Assembly: GCA_036245805.1 (NCBI GenBank)
Contig: BTRK01000005.1
Coordinates: 41,527,216 to 41,591,215, forward strand
Length of the DNA stretch: 64,000 bases
Source: Pristionchus mayeri
Taxonomy: Eukaryota > Nematoda > Chromadorea > Rhabditida > Neodiplogasteridae
Reading direction: 5' to 3'
In this document: one piece after another, positions 55,550 to 64,000 of the stretch
Position numbering within the stretch: position 1 is the first letter of the stretch
Layout: each line of letters opens with the position of its first letter
Translations under genes and position numbers: made by a program
The notes under the pieces: generated by a model
The model's database searches: none
What the model saw: the letters and a program-made list of their open reading frames with translations, nothing else
What the model was told of the DNA's origin: nothing

Positions 55550-58500
55550 AAGAGGCAAACAGGTATGATGTACAACGCACACTGTGACCCTTTCTATTTT
55601 GTGTTAGGTATCGGCGAAATCTCGAAAAAAAAATCACAAGACGAGAGCAGCAGGGATTAATGACAAACGATGAAAATTGGGAGTCGAAGCAGGGATGAGA
55701 GGCACTCCGAACAGGTTCTTTCTTGCTCAGGGCACATTCTTGCCTGGTCGTTGGGCCGAAATTGTGCTGTGCCGTGATCTTACGGAATAATAACAAAAAA
55801 TCTATCATTGCAACTCCCTGTCTCAAGGTCAACGGGTCGCCGACTACAAAGAGACATAGGGGAGGAGGGAGACGAAGAAAGTGAACGCCCTGTCTGCTAC
55901 AGCCCACGCGCTTTACACCCATTACCGTACACTGTCTAGGGGAATGAGCAAGCTGACAAGGAAGGTCGCTGATACGGAGTTGGCAAACGAGTCATAGCGC
56001 ATGCGAATGATGTGAACCTGAACTAAAAGTTCGAAAAAAAACCTTTGAAATCGCCTCTTTTAGATCGTTCCCGACTACACGCGGAAACAACCACTTGCAA
56101 GCCACAACAGATCGTAGGATTTTGTCTGCTTTCGAATAGGCTAATTGTCAGTGGGCAACTCTGCATCTACTCAGTGAAATCCCTTAGTCTAGCTGCATAA
56201 ATTAAAAATACAGCGTTCGAGACTGTGCTCGCGGTATAACGCTACGTCGGGAATAATTTGGGTGGATTCGGTCTCGAGTGTCCACCTTTCGCTAAAACTA
56301 TTTACCTGCGTGATCTAGTCACAACCATCAATTCCAACTCACCAATGGATCCCTATTAATTGCATAGTCAATCTCCAATTCTTAGCTATGCGGCGTAAAG
56401 TGGGTTGATTGATAGGGAAAGGGGGAGCTGAGCAGGGATGAATCGTTTTTTGGGAGCGGGAGTGGAGCAGAAACTGTGTATGGTTCGTAGGCGGAGAGGG
56501 AATTAGAAAAGGATCAGCTAATATTGATCAAAACATGCGAAAAGAGTAATGGGCGAAGGGAACATCTAAAAGAACGTCAGTGAATCACTATGAAGCTCCA
56601 ATGAGGGGAAAAGTTTGGTAGCTTTTTGCTCCGCTCTATATTCTCTCCACCGTACCTCCCACCTATAGCTGCTCGTGATAGGTCGAACACTAAAGATGCG
56701 TCCCTCCCATGGTCAGCTAGTTGAAATCGTGTGGATCCGAGAGAAAGTCGGGTAGGAGATGGACGAGATAGGGAGCGGGGAGTGAGGAGATATAGCGAGA
56801 GATACGGGAGGGAAAGGTATAGAAAGGACACAGAGCACGAGGAGTAACTGATCATAGATTGTCGAAATGATCAATACTCGCAAAAACTGAATGTTGAAAC
56901 CGTAGTTCTCCTTTCTTTCACATTATACCGTTCTATTCAGGCTTAATTCGGGAATCTGTGGGGATAGTAGGAGAAGAGAGAGGGAGACGGGAAGATACGG
57001 GCACAGATAGGGAAAGGAGAACTGTCACAGAGCACGAAACACGGGAATGGGAGAAGGTGGATGGTTGAAATACTGAAAGCGTGCACTTGCATGTGGAGTT
57101 AGGCTTATTAACCGATGTATTTCCCTGTTTAAGGATATTGCTCCAATATCTTCCCACAAACAATGTCAAGCGGTCAATTGCACCATTATCGGAAGAAAAC
57201 GAATAGAGAGGGGTCATTTTTTTCTGCCAAATACTCTACAATAGTCTTTGAAGGCTTACACGGGGCAAAATGCATCGATGAGGCTAGATTAGGGAGGGGA
57301 GGATAGTGAAGAGCTCGCAGAGCACGAGACACAACGCGTTTTGTCCAAGAGCGGTCGAAAAGGATCGGCTAAGAGCTGGTTACGGTCCGTTTTCTCGCCG
57401 CTTTCAACCGCTTTTCCATGCGCTGCCGCATCCCAACAATGGGTATGGTTACGGTAAGCAGGAAAGAATGCAAGCGATTGTCACGTACGAGCGTTTGTAG
57501 GTGAATTGTTGTAAAGACCGAGAAGAATATGATGAAAAAAACATGACCTCGAGCTTACGATCTCACAAGCTTCCAGCGACGTTCTAGAGGACCTGTTCTA
57601 GGCCGTTCCCTGTTCATTATTTTTCACACATGTCCTTGGGCAGCGCGACAGTTTGGGATGGAAGCGGGCCTCGCCTTTGCACAGACTATCGATGTTCAGG
57701 GACATGTCTAGTGACCTCAATTAGTGCCACAGTATCTATTTTTTATTGAAAAAAATTACGGTAGGCTATTGCGCAAAACAGCACGTATGAACTCTCTAGA
57801 GGTAGCGTCGAAAAGAGGAGGATTGCATAAAAAGTAGGCATAAAAAGGTGGGAAAGGTGGAACCCCACAGAAAGAGAAGGGCGTTTGATTAGGCAAAAAA
57901 ACGGGAATATTGGCTGTATGCACCCTCATAATTCATGTTACTCTCATACCTAATTTCCATTTTGCGGATCTGATTGAATTTTGAGCTTTCATGACTGCGC
58001 GTCATCTTTGCGAGGGCAACATTGGTTTGGCTGGTAGTTTAATTATTTTTCAAACCGCTAATTGAGGTAATAACTGCACAATAGGGCCATGTAAACACCC
58101 CAAACAGCGTTGATCTCGATTCCCAGGCCACGTATAATGTGAAAAGACACGAAAAAATGTAACAGAAAGTGCACATCACGAGCGCATTTGGTGATTGCTC
58201 GGCTACTGCAAGTGATGGAAAAGGAGCGTCGAAAGGTTAGCCCATCTCTGATCACTTAGGCGAGGCGGGAGGAAAGTGTAAGAAGAAGAAGAAAAAGACA
58301 GAGTGGGGAGCATCATAAAAGTCGTTGCCCGATCTGTTAAACTGATTTGGTCCCTAATTGGCCAGCGAAACATTCATACAAAAACCAAAAGCGGGGGTGT
58401 ATCACAAGTAAACCCAGCAAAAACAGTACATGGCTTCGAGTACTCTACACAACAATTTCATTGAAGTCGATTAGGGAATAAAACAAATTAATTCGTTTCT

Positions 58501-59209
58501 TCGTTTCTAGCACTGTAGATACTTTCCAACGCAGTTGATCAACAAATCAGCATGCAATCTGCTGACAATATCCACGGATTAGCCCATGGTCATGCGCTTT
58601 TTCGGTCACAGCTTTCGCCAAATGCCACTCCACACTATCTATTGCGTGTCCATTCTAGAGTTTGCGAAATGATTCCACGATTAGGCTAATTTTGCGCAGT
58701 CTGCCCACCGGTCGGGATGCAAGAAAGTGCATAGAATTAGGAGACCATGACACCGTTTCTAGAACTCTGTTCATAAGGTGAATGCGACTTTTCGGCTAAC
58801 TAGCTCCGCGAATTGGCATAACTCGTGCAAGACCCAACTTTATAGATTCGCGAATCGGATCATTGTAATTGAATTGCAAAGTTTATCGACTGAGCCAGGC
58901 GGCGATGCTTAAACCTATCGGAAAAGGACATGCACGCATTGTTCAAAGGGCACTAGGATGATAACCTACTGGATGATAACCAAAAAATGAACCATTCTAT
59001 ATGACTTTCAAATAATCATTTTTGAGACTTTGGGAACCTACTGTGAAAGTTCTACAGAAGGGTCAATTTTTTGGTTATCGACCAGCAGGCTACCATCCGA
59101 CGGTGATCATCCGACAGTAGGCCGTTCAAAGTTATGGACATACCCGAAACAGGGCCAGATTTGTTGCTATACTAGTGGCAGTCAACAGATACGCATTATG
59201 ACGAATAAC
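55550..59209. other. No supported gene; purine/pyrimidine-rich intergenic
   Basis: I found no exon chain or family motif. Short GA-rich tracts recur around 56.4-57.3 kb. This could hold distal regulatory DNA of DM copy 2 or an unrecognised gene. Confidence 0.4.
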
Positions 59210-59289
59210 TCAGTCGGGGGGGGGGGGGGGGTGAGGTCGGAGGCTGATCAGGGACTCGGAAAAACCTCTCTTCACTTACCTCCCCCTCT

Positions 59290-60391
59290 GGGGGGGTGAC
59301 AAAACGGCAACGACATAACGGCAAGCGACAAAACGGTAAAGGGATCATAACTCAGTGGAGAGTTGTCCTAGAACTTCGGGAATGGTCTGTTTCACATCAG
59401 TATATTTTCTCCTTAATTATCGATGACAATTTACCGACCCCGGGGGGATAGAGGGCTTGGTCTGCCCAGGCGGGGGATCGAACTCATGACCCTTGTATGA
59501 CGAGCGGCGCCTCACGCCACCCACGCCACCCACGCCACGCACGCCTTTTTTTTACCTTTACCTATCGATGACATGACCTTTGATCTTTTGGAGGTTGACG
59601 ACAAAACGGCAACGAGCCATAACACCACTCAGATTCATCCCACAGCCCTCGGGAAGGTGTCAATCGATAACTAATGACTCGCCCTATCCATTCGACGTCT
59701 GATCTTTGAACTTTGACCAACTGACGACAAAACGGCAACGAGCCATAACACGCTTCAGAATCATCCCATAGCGCTCAAATCGGCACCAATCGATAGCTAA
59801 TGATCTGACCTATTCATTTAACATATGCTCTTTGATATCTGATCAACTAGAGACAAAACGGCAGCGAGCCAAACACTACTCAGAATCATCCAGAAGCTCG
59901 CGTTAATGCAGTTATGGCCCGTTGCCGTTTTGTCGTCAGTCGGTCAAAGATGAAAGATCAGATGTCGAATGGATAGGGCAGGTCATTGGCTATCGATTGG
60001 TGCCAATATGAGCGCTGTGGGATGATTCTGAACAGTTGTACGGCTTGTTGCCGTTTTGTCGTCAGTTGGTCAAAGTTCAAAAATCAAATGTCGAATGGGT
60101 AGGCCAAGTCATTAGCTATCGATTAACACCTTCCCGAGGGCTGTGGGATGAATCTGAGTTGTGCTATGGCTCGTTGCCGTTGTGTCGTCAACCTCCAAAA
60201 GATCAAAGATCATGTCATTGATAATTAAGGAGAAAATATACTGATGTGATACAGACCATTCCCGAAGTTCTAGGACAACTCTCCACTGAGTTATGCTCCG
60301 TTGCCGTTTTGTCGCTTGCCGTTATGTCGTTGCCGTTTTGTCGTAAATAAGCCGTTTTGCCGTTTTGTCGTTGCCGTTTTGTCACCCCCCC
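59290..60391. mobile_element. Palindromic foldback element, GACAAAACGGCAACG family, copy 1
   Basis: Begins with a G run then TGACAAAACGGCAACGACAT and ends with the inverse then a C run. Units of GACAAAACGGCAACG and GACGACAAAACGGCAACGAGCC recur along both arms, about every 110-120 bp inside, linked by blocks such as AATCATCCCA-type and ACCAATCGATAGCTAAT. The centre is near 59910. Outer flanks are CCCCCTCT and GGCCTCGC. It contains a SINE insertion. No transposase. The short frames in it are mirrored in copy 2. Confidence 0.8.
59429..59563 (-). mobile_element. tRNA-like SINE with a 10-bp target duplication
   Basis: Read on the minus strand: AGGTAAAGGTAAAAAAAAGG, GGCGTGGGTGG tandem units, then GGCGTGAGGCGCCGC and TCATGAGTTCGATCCCCC. 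The last contains a good RNA polymerase III B box (GTTCGATCC), and the whole reads like the 5' part of a tRNA-derived SINE. ATCGATGACA flanks both sides (59419-59428 and 59564-59573). The equivalent place in the other foldback arms lacks it (TTAATTATCAATGACATG). It is therefore a later insertion and explains why this element is about 165 bp longer than its partner. Confidence 0.75.
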
Positions 60392-61422
60392 GGCCTCGCT
60401 TTCCATTTCACCCAAATCCCGTCTCATCTGATTGTCTTCCCCGCTGTCAATTGTCCACCTTGGCTGAGCAAGACACAGAGCACAATCGAGTAGGAGGGGG
60501 GAGGGAAGCGCACCACTCCCTTCATTCTCTCACTCACCCCCTTCCCCCTTCCACCACTTGCAACCAGTGGCCTTCGCTTCCCTCCGTCGCTTATTGGCTG
60601 AACGCTGTTGAAATACCGAGTTATCGAGCGTAAGCGGTGTAGTCAGAGAAAGGTTACTATGGTCTCTCCATTCTAGGCGTTCTCGCGCAAAGAATTGTGT
60701 AGAATGAACTAACCGTGATCTGAAATTCGAAATCTAGTAAGCGGTAAGCGGTAAGTGTGACGGGGCATACGATGTCCGTGGTAGTAGAGCACTAGGAAAT
60801 GGGTTGTTTAGGGGTTGGTGGGGGCGATCGTAATATGTTTCAAGATTCTTTCTGAGTCTGTGTGCTAATCATTTGCTACAAGCTTTACAATATAACACTT
60901 TATGCTATTGATTAGTTTTCCAAATGCATTTTTGGTTTTTGTCGCGCAGGTTCCATGTGCGCAAAGCTAACTGATGGTCTGGTCTGATGATCTGTGTGCC
61001 GGAAATCTATAAAAAAAATTCGTACCCAAAATGGCAACCGTAATTTTTAAACTCGGGTATATCCTTTCTACACTCTCCTTTCGAGCGTTCAACTACTGTA
61101 CAGCTAGTTGATGAGTTCCTTCTAGAGGCTTACTACTTGTGGAGATGTCGTTGTACAGTGTAATCGCGCCTGCCTTCCAATCTATAAGGTCATAATACGC
61201 AGCTGCCCATCACTTTCTTTCTGTCCCTTAAACTGGATAATATCCTTCGGATATATCGGCAAGATACTCTCGCAATGTTCAGCATACACTGCTGGTTGGC
61301 GTGATTCCACCCTATTCAGCCCCATCCGCGGCCATATGGCAGCGAAGTAGGGATGGCTTATCAAAGCATGACTCAAAAAATTTTTTCTCTCTGCATGCTG
61401 ATAACGGCTACGCGAACGCATA
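60392..61422. other. Spacer between the two foldback elements, no gene seen
   Basis: Contains ordinary intergenic sequence with weak short frames. Its two ends are important: GGCCTCGC at the left and AACGCATA at the right match, in inverted sense, the flanks expected if this spacer had been inverted. Confidence 0.5.
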
Positions 61423-62358
61423 GGGGGGTGACAAAACGGCAACGACAAAACGGCAACGACATAACGGCAAGCGACAAAACGGCAACGGAGCATAACTCAG
61501 TGGAGAGTTGTCCTAGAACTTCAGGAATGGTCTGTATCACATCAGTATATTTTCTCCTTAATTATCAATGACATGATCTTTGATCTTTTGGAGGTTGACG
61601 ACACAACGGCAACGAGCCATAGCACAACTCAGATTCATCCCACAGCCCTCGGGAAGGTGTTAATCGATAGCTAATGACTTGGCCTACCCATTCGACATTT
61701 GATTTTTGAACTTTGACCAACTGACGACAAAACGGCAACAAGCCGTACAACTGTTCAGAATCATCCCACAGCGCTCATATTGGCACCAATCGATAGCCAA
61801 TGACCTGCCCTATCCATTCGACATCTGATCTTTCATCTTTGACCGACTGACGACAAAACGGCAACGGGCCATAACTGCATTAACGCGAGCTTCTGGATGA
61901 TTCTGAGTAGTTTTTGGCTCGCTGCCGTTTTGTCTCTAGTTGATCAGATATCAAAGAGCATATGTTAAATGAATAGGTCAGATCATTAGCTATCGATTGG
62001 TGCCGATTTGAGCGCTATGGGATGATTCTGAAGCGTGTTATGGCTCGTTGCCGTTTTGTCGTCAGTTGGTCAAAGTTCAAAGATCAGACGTCGAATGGAT
62101 AGGGCGAGTTATTAGTTATCGATTGACACCTTCCCGAGGGCTGTGGGATGAATCTGAGTGGTGTTATGGCTCGTTGCCGTTTTGTCGTCAACCTCCAAAA
62201 GATCAAAGGTCATGTCATCGATAATTAAGGAGAAAATATACTGATGTGAAACAGACCATTCCCGAAGTTCTAGGACAACTCTCCACTGAGTTATGATCCG
62301 TTGCCGTTTTGTCGCTTGCCGTTATGTCGTTGCCGTTTTGTCACCCCCCCCCCCCCCC
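61423..62358. mobile_element. Palindromic foldback element, GACAAAACGGCAACG family, copy 2
   Basis: Starts with a G run and TGACAAAACGGCAACGACAA and ends with the inverse and a long C run. It is the reverse complement of copy 1 (59290-60391) apart from the SINE. The same 61-residue frame is found identically at 60036-60221 (+) and 61565-61750 (-). Outer flanks are AACGCATA and GCGAGGCC. Together with copy 1 and the 1-kb spacer it makes a 3-kb palindrome of palindromes. Confidence 0.8.
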
Positions 62359-62679
62359 GCGAGGCCATATGTATAACATCCTCCTTATTCCGTCACGAAA
62401 TGTTGCGGAATAGGAAGCGTTGCGTTTTACTGTTCTTTTTCCATCACCCATCACTTGCCCAAAATTGAGCCCGTTCACTCTTTAACTCGTGTGACGGTGG
62501 ATCCTGATTTAGCGCGAACTAGTCCCGAAAATCTGATTTCCAAAGCTGCAGAAGGCTGACATTTGTGAGTAATATCCGACGGCGCTCATCCGACCCAGTG
62601 TAGTGACAACCATCCCTATTTTATTTTTCTCGTAAATTTCGCTTTTTTCGCAAAAAAAATCGCTAGATTCCCATCTATA

Positions 62680-63678
62680 TTAGGTTGGAACATAAGTTCT
62701 GTCCGATTTCGTGAACGACGTTTGAGCTCGCGTAAAATCCTCATCTCAAATCGCATTGAGCTAACTCAGTAGCGTTATTAGGTGGACGACTTGAACATTC
62801 CCTACATATGTTCAGATCAAAGAAGCGATTCAAGGTATACGAGAAATTGATGATTGTCATCAAACCAAGTTTCGGATTGTTTTTTCAAAAGTGCTTGGAT
62901 CACTATTTTGCAGAAGAGAAAAATCGTGGGTCAACTTCACATATATTATTGAGAAGGCCATGTCTAGTACTTTCTAAGCCTATGTTGAATGGTGGGGTTG
63001 ATCCACCCCTTCCCCGAATTACAGGGGGAACAAAGAGTAAGATGTAGTGATGGAGCTGTTCAATCGATTAGTATTCCTGCCTCGATGATCAAACTGACAG
63101 TTCTTAGAATATGGGCGATATAGTGCAATACTATTGCGTCATTTATACATTAGAAAAGTCTAGCTGAACTGATCTTCATCTTTCTCAAAATTGTGATTTT
63201 TCAAAAACATATTATACTTGCGAAACATGCAAAATTCCGACTTTTGGTGTCCAGGCTAAGATTACTTCTCTACCAAAAGTACCTATCACCCAATTTACCC
63301 AAGCCACAATGTAATAGGGTAGGGTCAGCTTCAGCATGTAATCACAAAATAACGAGCTGATCAACTGTATGTGAGGCAGGAACTGGTAAAATATGTGGAT
63401 TTTAATGTTGAATTTGGGGTATCAATTTTTAAATAAATTTTGGCTTGTGACAGGAGGATCGCACAATTACCTAACTATAATAATGTGCTGAACAGGGCCA
63501 GATCTATACATTTTCACTATGTTTTAATCTCTAAGTCTATTTGAATGCACGGTAGATAAATTGTGTTGATTCACTTATTATGTGAGAACAACCATTTGCA
63601 AATCGGTCGAAAAGGAAGGATGTTGAATGTAAGAAAACCAAAATATTGACATCGGACAGAACTGTTGTTCCAATCTGA
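62680..63678. mobile_element. Decayed mariner-like element or MITE
   Basis: The left end TTAGGTTGGAACATAAGTTC and the inverted right end (TCAGATTGGAACAACAGTTC) are about 85% identical over 30 bp and continue TGTCCGAT. A TA precedes the left end and follows the right end. TTAGGTTGG-type ends are typical of mariner elements. The inside has no transposase signature; a 79-residue frame at 62808-63047 is unrecognised. Confidence 0.6.
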
Positions 63679-64000
63679 TATTCTTGCACGCATAGCACTT
63701 CCCTGTGTTCGGGTCAGCCTGAACTATAGGTGCAAGTAATGTCTCTCGTCAATACATACATTTACTCTCAGTCAGAGATCACTCAATGTGAAGTCAGAGA
63801 TCACTCAATTTGTTTCTCGCGAAGCCATCCTTATCGTGGAAAAGCTTCGTGCACACACCTCTATTGGGGTCAAAAAATTGACTCTCAGAATTATATCAAA
63901 TATAGAATTTATAGTGTATTTTGACGCATTTCCACATTAGAAAGTCAGCATAATTACCCTTCGAGCTAAAAGGAGCAATACTCCATTGTTTTACTCGTTT

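Noticed and set aside
55236..55922. 228-residue minus-strand frame
   Set aside because: It runs through a (GA)n microsatellite and a MITE, has low-complexity Ser/Leu composition and no known motif.
59440..59530. A functional tRNA gene
   Set aside because: There is a B box, but the A box and acceptor stem do not fold convincingly. The target duplication shows a SINE.
60036..61750. Identical 61-residue frames on opposite strands
   Set aside because: Arms of two inverted foldback elements. The translation only reflects the GACAAAACGGCAACG repeats.
59290..62358. GACAAAACGG repeats as a CRISPR array
   Set aside because: Repeats occur in both orientations in palindromic arms with no variable spacers of fixed size.
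62808..63047. Mariner transposase fragment
   Set aside because: The 79-residue frame shows none of the D-box motifs. Only the ends of the element look mariner-like.

Overview
The window looks like a piece of a nematode nuclear genome, probably a free-living rhabditid or diplogastrid of the Pristionchus type. That assignment is inferred from gene content and gene style. The evidence is four serpentine chemoreceptor-type genes from nematode families, a two-DM-domain transcription factor in two copies, nematode M13 peptidases, a secreted galectin and many short GT-AG introns. No bacterial, organellar or CRISPR-type architecture is present. All coding calls were made by joining exons by eye.

Layout. 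Positions 1-7.9 kb hold two M13 (neprilysin-like) metallopeptidase loci on the + strand. The first has a ruined N-terminal half and an intact zinc-binding C-terminal half. The second has only the N-terminal half. Foldback elements with poly-G/poly-C ends are scattered through them. 7.9-11 kb is mostly repeats, including a 1.1 kb palindrome. 11.1-13.7 kb is a chemoreceptor gene. 14-16.3 kb holds duplicated fragments, and 16.3-20.4 kb is an unrecognised multi-pass membrane gene. 22.0-23.1 kb (- strand) is a secreted single-CRD galectin. 23.4-25.4 kb is a long Tc1-type palindrome with a second foldback element nested in its loop.

26.8-35.5 kb holds exons of an unrecognised secreted protein with a GPI-anchor-like tail. 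They are separated by a 4.5 kb Tc1-like transposon at 27488-32028. That transposon has terminal inverted repeats of about 790 bp, an apparently intact six-exon DD34E transposase and a second, divergently transcribed spliced gene that is not a transposase. 36.3-37.0 kb has more secreted-protein exons. 37.3-39.1 kb (- strand) and 41.3-43.4 kb (+ strand) are further chemoreceptors, with a 5'-truncated RTE-like retrotransposon between them.

46.3-54.1 kb is the most gene-like block: two structurally intact DM-domain genes, each with seven coding exons and nearly identical exon lengths, arranged tail to tail around an intact Srg-like receptor gene. About 300 bp of 5' flank is recognisably conserved between the copies, including an ATGCAAAT octamer. 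An hAT-type CpG-rich palindromic MITE sits just upstream of that flank in copy 1. From 54.4 kb to the end I see no convincing gene. The region holds microsatellites, MITEs, a pair of palindromic foldback elements that form a larger palindrome, a tRNA-like SINE and a decayed mariner-like element.

The strongest candidates for something undescribed are the two-gene Tc1-like transposon, the G-run foldback families with 8-bp target duplications (including a pair whose flanks record an inversion), and the inverted DM-gene duplication with its conserved promoter.
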